Source: Chinchilla lanigera
Taxonomy: Eukaryota; Chordata; Mammalia; Rodentia; Chinchillidae
Direction: 5' to 3'
Assembly: GCF_000276665.1 (NCBI RefSeq)
Contig: NW_004955438.1
Coordinates: 16,610,777-16,674,776, forward strand
Length of the DNA stretch: 64,000 nucleotides
The translations under genes and the position numbers were made by a program. Below are positions 36,735 through 48,014 of the stretch, piece by piece; position 1 is the stretch's first letter; every line of letters starts with the position of its first letter. Below the pieces are notes generated by a model. It had not been told where the DNA came from, searched no databases, and was given only the letters and a program-made list of their open reading frames with translations.

Positions 36735-36930
36735 AGTGGCTGACAGAGAGGGCACTGGGCTCCACGCTGGCTCCATGTGTGACTCGGGCAGTGACAGTTT
36801 TGGGCCTCCGTTTCCTCATCTGTAGAAGGGAAACGGTAAGAGCCTTTCCCAGTCTGTCGCGCTGAGGGTGGCGCCTGGCTCTCAGCCAGAGCTCGGTAGA
36901 GGTCACGTTCCGAAGTCGCCCTGTTCACTG
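36735..36930 (+). mobile_element. MIR SINE
   Basis: 'ggcactgggctccacgctggctcc', 'gggcctccgtttcctcatctgtagaaggg' follow the MIR order. Confidence 0.7.
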
Positions 36931-37498
36931 TGCTTGCGAAGCTGTCTGCACAATTAGCACACTGGGTGTTCCAGGGAAGCCAGAGGGCCAGGCAGGACCA
37001 AGTCCCATGTCGGATATGCAAGCACTCTCAGGAGCTGTGACCTTCTCAGCACACCCATCGGACAGAGTGGGCACTGGAACCCGGGGGCAGCCTGCGGCCT
37101 CCCACAGGGAAAAATTACCTGCAGCACCTTTGGGCTGGGCCAGAAAGTGAAATCGTGAGAAGACCTCTCCTTCCGGGTCCCCATTTACCTCTGTCCTTCC
37201 CAATCGTTCATGTGGGCCTGGGCCCAGAGGTCTGCGGCATCTCATCCCCAAAGCTTTCCTCAGAAGGATGGGGGCCCATGGAAGCATTGAAGCACTTTCC
37301 TATGCTGCTTGTTAATCTCTACCACACGCCTGAGGGTCCAGCTTCGTGGGAAAATTTCCCCGTTAACTTCAAATCTATCTTAAAGTTGTTGGATGCATCC
37401 TGCTTTGCTTGGAAATATTCTCCAGCTGGACGAGGGATCAGAGCTTTTTAAGAGGTCTCTAGCATGAAGGCAGGAGAAAATCCTCTGGGAGGCCAGAG
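36931..37498. other. Intron, no exon recognised
   Basis: No named repeat or coding signal. Confidence 0.35.
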
Positions 37499-37514
37499 AA
37501 GATGCATGATTTTA

Positions 37515-37647
37515 TTTGTTTTCGTTTTCTTTTCTTTTCTTTTTTTTTTTTTGTTTGGTTTTGTTTTGTTTTGGTACCGGGAATCAAACCCAGGACCTTG
37601 TGCTTGCCAGGCAGGCACTTATGCCACTGAGCTAAATCCCCAGCCCT
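37515..37647 (-). mobile_element. ID-type tRNA-derived SINE, antisense
   Basis: A T-rich head (the A-tail), then 'ggtaccgggaatcaaacccagg', 'cttgtgcttgccaggcaggc' and 'ctgagctaaatccccagccc'. It is flanked by the exact 16-base duplication AAGATGCATGATTTTA (37499-37514 and 37648-37663). Internal pol III A and B boxes are recognisable on the minus strand. Confidence 0.95.
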
Positions 37648-38044
37648 AAGATGCATGATTTTAAATTGGCCAATAGGAACAAAACATTAAACTCTAAGGC
37701 ACTGAGCTCTGGAAGTCAGCAAAAAGGGAGGTAGAAATGGTGTGTCCAAGGACCCTTCTTTCAGAGGAACAAAGAGCACGGGTTATTTCCAGGGCCAAAG
37801 CTGTGTCTGTGAGTCAGCAGAGTGTGCAAAAAGCAGTAAGCCGTTGTTTGTGTGCAGACAGAGCGGCAGGAGAGCCACAGCAAGGAAGGAACCCCCGACG
37901 GGGTGGGCGCAGTGACAGAAGAGCCAGTGAGCCAGGGACAGAGCTTGGGGGAAAGAGGGCACCTGGCAGGTGGTTCATGGCCCAAGCCCAAGGCTCAGTA
38001 CCCTTCACCTCTACAGCCTCTGCTGCTTCATCTGATACATGGGC

Positions 38045-38465
38045 TTAACTGTTGTATTAGTCAGCTTTCTGTCACTGTACAAATACCTGGGATCATCAAT
38101 TTATAAAGATTCATTCTGGCTTACAGTTGTGGAGGTTTCAGTCCATGGTCAGCCTATAGACCTCTGGTAGAGGGCCATGTGGTACATGTGCAGCAGAACA
38201 AAGCCACTCATGGCCAAGAAGAGAAAAAAAGGGGAAGCGACTAGTGTCCCGTGCCTCCCTTCCACTCATGCCTTAGGGACCTAAGATCCTCCCCTGGGGC
38301 CACTCCTCTTAAATTTGTACCAGCTCTAAGGCTCTGACCTGTTCCTGAGGTTACAGCCTTCAGGGCTTGATCACCACCTAGCAGCCCCCATTCTTACTAC
38401 TGTGGGACTGGGGACTAAGTTGCAGCGTGAACTTGGAGGCACACGTACGTGCAAACCACAGCGGT
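38045..38465 (-). mobile_element. MaLR solo LTR, antisense
   Basis: It starts 'gttgtattagtcagctttctgtcac', then 'aaatacctgggatcatcaa', 'gttgtggaggtttcagtcc', 'ccactcctcttaaa' and 'gggactggggactaagttg'. This is the inverse of the element at 13929. Nearly full length. Confidence 0.75.
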
Positions 38466-38924
38466 CCTCTCTCCCTGACCATGTCCAAGTAGCCCTTGAG
38501 TCTCACCCAGTAACCAGTGTCTGAGTCACCTTCATACTGGCCATGACCATGGTAAGAGGAGCTATGTTTTGAGGCCAGAACCCCTGCTAGCTGATTGTCT
38601 TAGATCCCAGCAAGATCCTGTGCCAGGCACAGTGACCAGTGTTTTTGCCAAACATCACAGAAAGGGCATGATTAGCCATCAACATTGGCAGGTAAGGGGC
38701 AGAGAAGCTACATGACGATCCAGTCACACAAGCCAGAAAGAGGCTCTAGAGAATTGGGATCAGGATGTTCTGGGCTCGATTCCAGGACTTTGCCCATCTC
38801 TCTGCACAGACACTGAGCCTGTGGTCCTCGCACTCCACTTTTGTTTTGCAGACCAAGAAGGAAGCAGGAAGGAAGCATCACAACAGGCATCAGGTACCAC
38901 CAACCTGGCTCTGCACATGCCTGG

Positions 38925-39100
38925 CCCTGTCTCATCTTTATGACTCCACAAGGTGAGAAAGTCATCATCCCCACTCTACAGATGAGAAAAGAGAGTCTGG
39001 AGGCCACATCATATACTTAGCCTCCCTGCTGGTCTCAAGGTCAGGATTCAAACCTGAGTCTGTCTGACTCTACTTTCAAACCCTTACCATTGTGCTATGC
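38925..39100 (-). mobile_element. MIR SINE
   Basis: 'catccccactctacagatgagaaaagagagtc', 'ggattcaaacctgagtctgtctgactc' are inverted MIR blocks. Confidence 0.7.
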
Positions 39101-39109
39101 TGAATCCCA

Positions 39110-39530
39110 AGCTGGGACTCAGAGACAGAACTGCTGTCACCCTCACCTCCTAAAGGCGACACAATATGTGTGCATTGTTACAAGACCAAAAAGCAGGTTT
39201 TTGGAGGCCCAGTTCCAAGCCCCACAATCTCAAACCCCAAGAAGAGCGCCTAGACAGCACAGCATCCCCACAGTGGAGGCTCAGGCTGCCTTGCCGGGTG
39301 AACCCCATGCCTGTGAGGTTGCTGGCACACAGAGGCATCTGCAGGAGGTTGGCAGACTGGCTCCCCATCAGTGCCTTGTGCTCTGCTCTCCCTAATCAGT
39401 TCCCCCTGGAGAGCAGCAGCTGGTGCCTGTTGTCAGCCCCACACTGTGCTCCAGGAGGCTGTGGCCACAGAAATGGCACCATGATGGTTTCCCCAAGCTG
39501 TGGCACAGGGTGGGATGTCCCACACGCTGT
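39110..39530. other. Intron, no exon recognised
   Basis: No named repeat or coding signal. Confidence 0.35.
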
Positions 39531-39534
39531 GTGT

Positions 39535-39650
39535 TTATTATCTCCTGTCACACGTCCTTAAATCCCAGGAGGCAGGGTCTAGCGATAGGTTAGGAAACAA
39601 AGGCTCAGAAGGTAACATTCAGGTCTCAGAACCCAGATGGGCCAGGCTGA
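39535..39650 (-). mobile_element. MIR SINE, diverged
   Basis: 'ttatctcctgtcacac', 'ggttaggaaacaaaggctcagaagg' and 'caggtctcagaacccag' fit inverted MIR. Confidence 0.45.
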
Positions 39651-39907
39651 GTCCTCCTGACCTGGCCACCTAGGTGCTCGCCATCCTCCCGTGGCTCAGG
39701 GCCAGAAGGGCGATTCCGTACCATCTGGCAGGGCAGGGACCGGAGGTCAGGGAGGATGATGAGGATGGCAGGATCAAGTGGCCATCAGGCTGGGGTACAA
39801 GTCGCAGCGGCCTTGGATCCTGCTGCTTCTCTTCATGTCCATTCTACACCAGGCCCAGGGACAGGGCTCCAGGGCCCGAGTTTAAGGAATCCCTAACGGC
39901 ACTTCTT

Positions 39908-40022
39908 TTTGGGGGGTGGGTTTTTTGAGTGTGTGTGTGTTTTTTCCAGTACCAGGAATTGAACTCATGACTTCACGCTTGCCAGGCAGGCACTGTGCCG
40001 CTGAGCTAAATCCCCAGCCTCG
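39908..40022 (-). mobile_element. ID-type SINE, antisense
   Basis: 'ccagtaccaggaattgaactcatgac', 'gcttgccaggcaggcac', 'gctgagctaaatccccagcc'. It is flanked by CCTAACGGCACTTCTT (39892) and CCTAAGGGCACTTCTT (40023), a target duplication with one mismatch. A short GT run is in the tail. Confidence 0.93.
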
Positions 40023-40039
40023 CCTAAGGGCACTTCTTA

Positions 40040-42570
40040 AAAGATGGGGATTCGGCTGCAGACACTATGATCGGAGAGGTTGAGGAGTCTGGCTAGGGTC
40101 AGGAGCAGGAAGGCCGGGCTGCCAGCTTAGATTAGTGCAGCTGCGTTTGTAAAGGATAAACATAAATAAATGTTTTGGAGAAAATTCTCCTTGGGTCCCT
40201 TATACTCTGCATCCCTTTGAGTAGAGGCATCAGCAGCTTCTCTTTGGGACTCTCTGTTCAAAGAGAGACTATGGTCAGTAGCCTTGAAGAAAGAGAGTGC
40301 CTGCAGGGCACAGGGCACATTTGTTTCCTGACAAGGTTAAGAAAGAGGCTGTCTCTCTCCTGCAAGGCAAAGGCCGGGCAGGTCTGCCGCAGCCCCTTTG
40401 AAATAGTGGGCTTCCCGAAGCCTGAGGGTTTCCGGCTGTTACTCACACCACTGTGAGCACAGAAATTTAGAAGGACTCCGATTATACCCTGGTTTCTCTT
40501 CAGATCGTATAAATCTTTCGTCTTTTACTAGAAAGACGCAATGCGAATAAGGAGACCAGCTGCCGGTGTGTAGAGTTGGGAAGCCCTCTGAAAAGCTAGG
40601 CCTGGGGTCTCCTGACTTTTGCCCGTATCACTAACACTGCAGCATAAAATTTCAGACCCTTCACAGTTCTTGACATGTTTGTGTCAAGGTCCAGAAATAT
40701 CAGTTACACAAATTCCAGAGGGGAGACCTTGGCTTGAGGATCCCCCATCACAATAAGCTGAAGGTTCAGCGTTGCACAAGGCAAGAGTCGGCTCTCACTG
40801 GCCATGTTAATGAAGGTATCAGTGCTAGATCCCAGGAGGTCACAGATTTTCCTAGAGTACCAACTCCAGCACTAAAGGGCACTCACAGACCATAGTGACC
40901 TAATGAAGACAACCAGGAGATGGGGCAAGGGAGCTGGAGTGTGAGGGATGGGATGGGTGGCTTGGTGCTAGCCTGGTGGCCTTGGAGAAAGTTAGAACCT
41001 AGAAGCAAAGCGGAGATATCTGGCAGACTGATGCAAGACGAGGTTTGGGGCTAGTTTTTCTCCTGCTTTGACTGAGTCCCTGCTCTCCCTTCATTCATTG
41101 ATGAAATATTTACCAGGCTGGGTGCAGTAGCCCTGGCATCAATGGGTTGAAAACTTGTGCTCTCTGGGCCCCTCAGCCAGGAGGCTGCTTTAGAGGAAGC
41201 TGGATAGAGCCAGGGGCAGCAGAGGAAAGGAAGTGACGGGGACCCCCAGCCAGGATGGGGCGGGCCCCTCCCCCCAGCTTTGGCACTGCTCGCTCCTTCA
41301 CACTCAGCTGGCCCCTGGGCTCTGGGGTAGCACCTTGCCCTGACCATGGCTTGGCCCCTTCCTAGCTGGATGATCTGGCCCTGACCATTGGGCTCTCCGG
41401 GCCCCATCTCATCTCTGGAATGAGCACATAGACAGAGCTAACCACACAGCAAGGTTGGCAGCACCTGGCCTGGCCCTGGGCGAATGTTGCCTCATCTACG
41501 TCATCTGACCCTTTCTCCTGCCTCACCTGCCTGCCCACCGACAAGGCTCCGTGGGATGTGCATAACCCACAGTGCTGGTGAGGGATGACAGAGATGACAA
41601 AGGCTGGCGTCCTGACACTCCCACACAGCCCTTCTGCATGGCCGCACTGCCCGATTGATCTAGTGACAGGAGACGCAGCAGGGCCAGGCGGTGCCTCCCT
41701 GGGAGGGATGGAGGAAGTCAGCAAGGAGGCAGGCAACGTGGGCAGTGCCGCTATCAATGGCGCAAGGGACCTGGGAGAGAGCATTAGTCACCGCCTCAAA
41801 TCTCCCTCCCAGCTGCCAGAAGCCAAGCTTTCATGTATTTCTAACCATCTTCCAGATCTCTGTGCTGAGGAGACAGACTGGGGGGCCTCATGGGGCCAGG
41901 CAGGGTCCCACCTGTTGGCTGAAGCACAGGCTGCCCCACTGGGCAGGACTCAGGTTGGAGTCACCTGCCTTTGTCCCTTGTTTCTTCCTTGTAGGGAATG
42001 AGCTGCCTGGGGTCCAGATTTTGGGACAGAGGCCTAATGCAACCCAGCCCCCTCATGAAGCTGGTACCCTTCCAAATGCCAGCACTGAGACCCGACACCT
42101 GGTCATGGACAGTCTCCTTCATGTCTCTTGAAAGGTCCTGTTACAGGACACCCAGAAGAAAGCCAAGCGACTATGGCAGTCGGGAAAGAATGTGTTCAGC
42201 GTGGGTGTGCACTGCCTTGGCAGTGGGGAATAATTCCTTTCAGACTAAATACAGCTCTGGTCTGCCTAACAAGTCTTAAAAGCAACCCCTGAAAGACTGA
42301 GGTTGTTCTCAAGTAACTGAACTGCATCCCAGTACAACCTTCAAGAACATTTACAGGAATACAAAAATATCTAGCCTGCAACAAGGTAGAATTCACAATG
42401 CTTGGTACCCAGTCAAGAACGATCAGTCATGCAAAGCAGTAAGAAAAAAAAAAAAAAGCAGCACATTTGGAGAAAGGACAGTCAGTCAAAACCAGCTCAG
42501 ACCCCACACAGATTTAGAACTGGTAGACAAGGACCATTAAACCAGCGATTATAACTATATTGCACATGCT
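40040..42570. other. Intron, no exon recognised
   Basis: 40130-40560 reads as unique sequence, A/T-rich at first. The rest is G/C-moderate with no named repeat or protein. Confidence 0.35.
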
Positions 42571-42586
42571 TTTAAAAGCTAAAGGA

Positions 42587-42702
42587 GGGGTGGGGATTTA
42601 GCTCAGCGGCAAAGCGTCTGCCTGGCAAGCGCAAGGTCATGAGTTCGGTTCCCGGTACCGGAGAAAAACCAAAAAAAAAATAAAAAATAAAAAAAAAAAA
42701 AT
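42587..42702 (+). mobile_element. ID-type SINE, first of a tandem pair
   Basis: The 'ggatttagctcagcggcaaagcg' A-box region, 'gagttcggttcccggtaccgg' B-box region and a long A-rich tail. The target duplication AAAAGCTAAAGGA is at 42574-42586 and 42703-42715. Confidence 0.95.
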
Positions 42703-42715
42703 AAAAGCTAAAGGA

Positions 42716-42815
42716 GGGCTGGGGATTTAGCTCAGTGGCACAGCGCCCGCCTGGCAAGCGCAAGGTCGTGAGTTCAATTCCTGGTACCGGAAAACAAACA
42801 AACAAACAAACAAAA
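42716..42815 (+). mobile_element. ID-type SINE, second of a tandem pair
   Basis: The body is nearly the same as its neighbour's, but the tail is built of (CAAA)n. It is flanked by the same 13-base duplication at 42703-42715 and 42816-42828. Confidence 0.95.
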
Positions 42816-42829
42816 AAAAGCTAAAGGAA

Positions 42830-44635
42830 ACACTGCACATATTAAGATAAGAATGGAAGACTTTTAAAAAGACATAAATTAAGCTTCTACAGATGACAAC
42901 CACAATTTAACGTTGGCTGAGATTGTTAGCAGTTTAGGTAATGCAGAAAAAAATGTTGGTGAACATAAAGACACTTCAATAATCATTATCCAAATGAAAC
43001 ACAAAAAGAAGACTAAAAAAATAAAATGAATACAATATCAATGAACTGTGAGAGAACTTTAGGCAGTTTAATACATGTATAAAAAGCCTCCAAAGGAGAA
43101 GAGAAAAAAGAAGGAATGGGAAAAAATATGTAAAGGAGTACCAGCAGAAAAATTCACAAATGTGATACAAGGTAAAACCCACAAATATATCTACAAACCA
43201 AAGCATAAAAAACACCAAGATAACTGCATAAAGTCACACTGTAATCAAATTGTTCAAACCACATTATAAGGAGAAAACCTTAAAGGCAGCCACAGGGGAA
43301 AAAAAAGAAACGCTATGTTCAATGAAACAAAATGAGGACAGCAGCATATTTCTCACTGAAAACAATATAAGTAAAAAGTAGTTGGAACAGCATCTTTAAC
43401 CAACCTGCTAACTTGGGATTCTATGCCCAGTAAAAACATCTTTCCAAAATGACAGCAAAAAAAAAAATGATGTTTTCACAGATACACAGAAGCTGAGAGA
43501 ATTCTTTACCAACATTTCTATACTGCTAGACAAGCAAAGCTTTTCAAGCATAAGGTCAATGATGCTTCACTGAAATATGGATCTACACGAAAGAAGGAAG
43601 GACACTGAAAATAATAACTACAGGAGAAAAGAGCTAAGGCTTTTTTCCCCTCTTACTTAAATCATTTAAAAGAAAACTTTTAACAAAGATAGTAGCAGTG
43701 TAGTGTGAGGCTTATAACATATGTACAAAAAATGTGTAACAATAGCACAAAACTGAGAGGGAAATTCACTTGTAAATTTCTTACTACATCTGAAGTGACA
43801 TAACATCACTTGCAGATGGGCTGAGAGCTAAAATGTGAACACAGCTACTAAGATAGAAAAGTGTTGTGTCTAATAATCCAACAGAAATAACATGGAAAAA
43901 TAAAAATTTCTCAACCCAACAGAAGGCAGGAAAGAGAAAAAAGAGAATAAAGAACAGGTAAGAAAAATAGAAAACAATTTGATAAATCATATCCTTAAAC
44001 CACACTATATCAAATTACATTAAATGTAAATGGCTTAAACACTTTAATTAAAAGCCAGAGACTGTTAGACTGGATTTTAAAAATAGGTTCTTTAAAACTC
44101 ATGCCAACACATTAACCTGCACCCAGATGTTTATAGCAGCTTTTTTCATAGATGCCAAAACTTGGAAGCAACGAAGATATCCTTCAGTAAATTAACATAG
44201 AAGTAAAGTGGTATATCTAGAGAATGGAATATTACTCCCTGCTCAAAAGAATAGGCTATCAAGTCAAGAAAAAACATGACAGGTATCTATGTACACATCA
44301 CTAAACTGACCTGAAAAGGCTACATACTGAATAATTCTAATTTACTATGGAAATGGCAAAGCTATTAAGAAAGTAAAAGGATGAACGGAATGTTTTATCA
44401 GGGATTAAGAGGAAGGAGAGAGCGGATGCTATTGTGATTGTAGACCTTGGGTGACAATGACCTATCAGTGCAGAGGCATCAATTGTAGCACAGGTGCCAC
44501 TCTGAAGGAAGACACTCAAGATGAGACAGCCTCTATGTGTGGGGCAGAGAGTACATGGGAAAGCACTGTCTGAACCAAAATCTTCTCAAATATATAAATC
44601 CACAAAGAAAAACTAAGTAAAAAAAAATAGGATAT
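42830..44635 (+). mobile_element. Old LINE-1 (L1M/HAL1-like), sense
   Basis: 'aaaccttaaaggcagccacaggggaaaaaa', 'aacctgctaacttgggattctatgcccagtaaaaac', 'acagaagctgagagaattctttacc', then 3' blocks 'cccagatgtttatagcagc', 'ggaatattactccctgctc' and 'gaaaaggctacatactgaata'. All frames are broken. The 3' end is near 44640. Confidence 0.65.
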
Positions 44636-44850
44636 CATGGCAGAGGCCTGTGTTTGAATTCTGGTTGTATGCCCTTGGGGAGTAACTTGGCTTCTCCAGG
44701 CCCAGGTTCCTCACTTGTAAAATGGGTGTCAGAAGGACGTATCCTTCTGGCTGTTGTAGGGATTAAGTGAGATGGAACTCCTGCACTGTTTAGCACAGGG
44801 CCTGCCCAGTACCTCACAGGCATTTGATAAACTGCACAGGGACATCTCGA
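44636..44850 (+). mobile_element. MIR SINE
   Basis: 'gtgtttgaattctggttg', 'ttcctcacttgtaaaatgggtgtc', 'gggattaagtgagatgg' and 'tagcacagggcctgcc' follow MIR along nearly its full length. Confidence 0.8.
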
Positions 44851-46713
44851 GGGGATGGAATAGGGAAGGAAGGAACAGAGATGGGTCCCCATCTCCTCAG
44901 GATAGGTGAAGCTGGTCGACCAGGCGTTACCTGAACACTCATTGTCCACCTTCAGCTGCCCCGGTGCTCTGAGCTCCCTGAGATCCCAGTCTCAGCTCAG
45001 ATATCCCGAGCCTTAAACCAGGAGCTGGCAACTCAGCCCAGAAAACTTTCTCCGGAATCTCACCTCTTCCTTCACTGCTCATTACACCCTTTTCTGAAGA
45101 GGCAGATCTAATTAGAACGATAAAATATTGATATCTTTTCATGGGGATTTAAACAAGATAGGCCCTTTGGTTAAAACCGTTTGAGGTAACAGACGATTTG
45201 TATTCTAATGATAAGTCTTGCCTTGAGAAGGCACTAAGTCACAGATTGCCAGGCTCCCTGGAACTCTGTTCCTGAGCAGTGGTGCACGCTTGCAGGGACG
45301 AGAAGCTGCTGCTAGTTTCTCACAGATCTGCCTGAGAGATCCCGCAGGCCCCTGCGTGTAGCTAAGACCCATTCAAAAGAGAACAGAATTGCTTCTCCAG
45401 TGCTACCAGGCATCTTTGGGTGTTTTTCCCTCTCCATGAAAAATCATTAAAATGCAAATTAACTGTGAGTTTCCTAAGGTCCTGGGAGTGAGACAAAGTG
45501 GGACTGGTAGGGAGTAGCTCAGTATCTCTGTACCCTTAGACCCACATGGTGTCCTCTGGGAGGACAGGCCAGTGTCAGCATGATGGCCCAGGGATGACTG
45601 GCCCCTCCCACCTGGCAAGGCCAAGGAATTCCCCCAGAGGCAGGTTGATGGGCAAAGTGGGGGACCCCCAGTTCCTCAAACACAGACAGGGTCCCCAGAC
45701 CTCCCCAAGGTAAGGTCAAACCAATGACACTGCCATTTTGAAGGTCAGATGGGGTTGAATATCAGCAATGCCGTGTGGCTCAGCCTCCTACCATCATGGC
45801 CCGCCTCCTTTGTAATAAAGGACTTCTGTCTGGGCTTGACCGCATGCAAGGTTTCGCCAGGCTCTGCACACATCTGTCCAGTTTGGACACAAGGCCTCCG
45901 CAGCCCCAGGAGAAACCCAGCCCTCACACCTGCTCCTTTTGCTCCATGCAGTACCAGTCTCTGGTGACGGCCACCACTGCTCCTTCCCTCCCTCCTGGAC
46001 ACCCGTGCCACCCCCACAACAGCAGTCAGAATCTGATTCCCCTCCCAGGCCTTTCTTGAACAAGAGACCCTAGTGTTGGTGACGGGGCACTCCCAGGCTC
46101 ACTTTAAGGAGCCATAGCTCCCTAGGAAGGACCTGGAAGGAAGGTGAGATCATCCGAAGAAACCGGGGGGATGAAATGCCAAGTGGCAAGCGTGGCCAGG
46201 TTGTCCGCAGGTGCCCGTCATGTGCGTGAAGGAGCCACGTGCCGGAGGCTCGCGCTCCAGCCCCAGCACCCCTGCCGATGTTTAGAGCAGAAAAACAAAC
46301 CGAGTGAGTCCCCCCAGACTGCATAAAATAAATGGTGGCTTGAAGCCACTAAGTAACCAGAACAACAAGCAGTAAGTAACCAAAGCAGCCCACGCCATGG
46401 ATGTTTGGTTTGTGAAAAATGTCTAATTAATTGCCAACATTAAATAAATGAACAGCGGAAAGCATAACTTTGGCTTTCTGCAAAGCCCAGGAGCTCCACC
46501 CTGTGTGTCGGCGTGGCTGAGCGAAGAGCTTGGGGCTGCAGGCTGTCCGAGCCCCGCCAGGCCAGGTCCCTCTGTGCAGAGCCCCCACGTACCTCCGCAT
46601 CCCTCAGTTCCCCCGGATGATCCGGGCTCCCCTCCCTCAGCATCTGCCCCATCCATTCTTCTCTCCACCCGGCAGGACACCGCTGCAGGCCCTAGCTCCT
46701 GTGTTTGCAGACA
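44851..46713. other. Intron, partly unique sequence
   Basis: 45090-45480 holds the octamer and homeodomain-type cores. 46310-46445 is A/T-rich with a TAATTAATT run and could be part of an old LTR or a regulatory element. No exon is recognised. Confidence 0.35.
45452..45459 (+). promoter_or_regulatory. Octamer (POU) motif
   Basis: An exact ATGCAAAT octamer is preceded by an ATTAAA stretch and followed by TTAAC. A TAATTA homeodomain core lies about 340 bp to the left near 45110. The interval 45090-45480 is A/T-rich, not an obvious repeat, and could be a conserved intronic enhancer. Confidence 0.35.
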
Positions 46714-47030
46714 GCTACTACCATAGTAACTTTCCCAGATACTGGGTCAAAGTACTTGACACCAACAACCGGAAGTTGGGAAGGTTTATTTTGGTTCATG
46801 GTTTGTGGAGGTTTCAGTCCAGAGTCAGCTGGCTCCAAGGCAGGGCGGCATGGCACAGGGGCACGGCAGAGGAGAGCTGCTCATGGCATGGCCTCTGACC
46901 GAGCCCTCCTCTCAACAGCAAGCCAACTATACCTCCCCCATAATCCCACCTAAGTAAGGTCCCGCCATGACTGAATGAGGCTTCAAGGGAACTTCTGGAT
47001 ATAAACCATCTCAGCTACACAAGATCAAAT
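46714..47030 (-). mobile_element. MaLR LTR, antisense, diverged
   Basis: 'gaaggtttattttggttcatggtttgtggaggtttcagtcc', 'agctgctcatggcatggcc' and 'taatcccacctaagtaagg' are inverted MaLR blocks. Confidence 0.65.
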
Positions 47031-47179
47031 TTAGCTCAAACAACTTGGGGAAGCCTCCCCCACCTCCTGCACCGGGTGAGGCATCCCTGCGGGCTCCCAG
47101 CACCTGCATTTACCTCCCAGCAAGGACCAGGTCAAGGCCTCCTGACCCCAGCACTCCAAACAGGGGCACATTTGCTGAA

Positions 47180-47290
47180 TGACCAAATTGGATAGCATTT
47201 CATTCTCATCTTGCAGATGATGAAGCTGAGGTTTAGAGAAGCCATCTGCTCAACGCATCTCTAAGACCAGTGTCCAGGAATGCAAGAGCC
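47180..47290 (-). mobile_element. MIR SINE fragment
   Basis: 'catttcattctcatcttgcagatgatgaagctgaggtttagagaagcc' is the inverted MIR core. Confidence 0.6.
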
Positions 47291-47324
47291 AATGCTCTCA
47301 TCCTTTATGGTCCTCAGATTCTGT

Positions 47325-47745
47325 TATATATCGCATTGCATCCCCTCAAAAGATACACATTCCATCCTAACCCCAGTACCTTTGAACATGACCTTACTTG
47401 GAAACAGAGTCTCTGCAGATGCCATCAAGATGAGGTCATGCGAGTGGGCCTTAAGCCAGGAAGTCTGGTGTCCTCAGAAGAAGAGACACACACAGAGGGC
47501 CACACGATATTCAAGGGAGAAACTGTAGCAACACATCTCAGGCCGAAGATTGCTGGCCACAGTCTGTAGCCAGGAGGCAGGCAGGAAATGCGTTCACTCC
47601 CAGGGTCTGTATAGAGCCCCTGGCAAGCTGCACCTTCAGTGTGGACCTCAGGTTCCCAGGACTATGAGAAAATACAGTTCCATTGTCTTAAGCCCCCTGG
47701 TTTGTGGTTATTTGTCATAGCACCCCTTGGAAACTAACAGCAACT
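47325..47745 (+). mobile_element. MLT1-type LTR, sense
   Basis: 'catcctaaccccagtacctttgaacatgaccttacttgg', 'agatgaggtcatgcgagtggg', a 'ctgtagccaggaggcaggc' block, 'cattgtcttaagccccctggtttgtgg' and 'gcaccccttggaaactaac'. Nearly full length. Confidence 0.75.
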
Positions 47746-47828
47746 ACTTTAAGTCTTTGCTTAAAAATGTGCGAAATGCAACATTCTGCATGCATAGCAG
47801 GTAAGGTCATGGAGGGGACCTTAATTTT

Positions 47829-47999
47829 GTTTGTTTATTTATTTATTTATTTTTTGTCTTTTTGAGACGAGGTCTCACTATGCAGTTCAGGCTGGCCTTG
47901 AGCTCACTTTGTGGCCCAGGCTGGCCTCGAACTCACAACGATCCTCCTGCCTCAGCCTCCCAAGTGCTGGGATTACAGGCAAGCGCCACCATGCCCGGC
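47829..47999 (-). mobile_element. B1 SINE, antisense, full length
   Basis: A (TTTA)n head, then 'gagacgaggtctcactatgcag', the 29-base internal duplication ('caggctggccttgagctcac' then 'caggctggcctcgaactcac'), 'tgctgggattacaggc' and 'gccaccatgcccggc'. Target duplication GGGGACCTTAATTTT (47814) and AGGGACCTTCATTTT (48000). Confidence 0.95.
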
Positions 48000-48014
48000 A
48001 GGGACCTTCATTTT

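Noticed and set aside
42595..42660. tRNA-like sequence with A and B boxes
   Set aside because: It is the body of an ID-type SINE with an A-rich tail and target duplication, not a tRNA gene. The acceptor-stem fold is not preserved.
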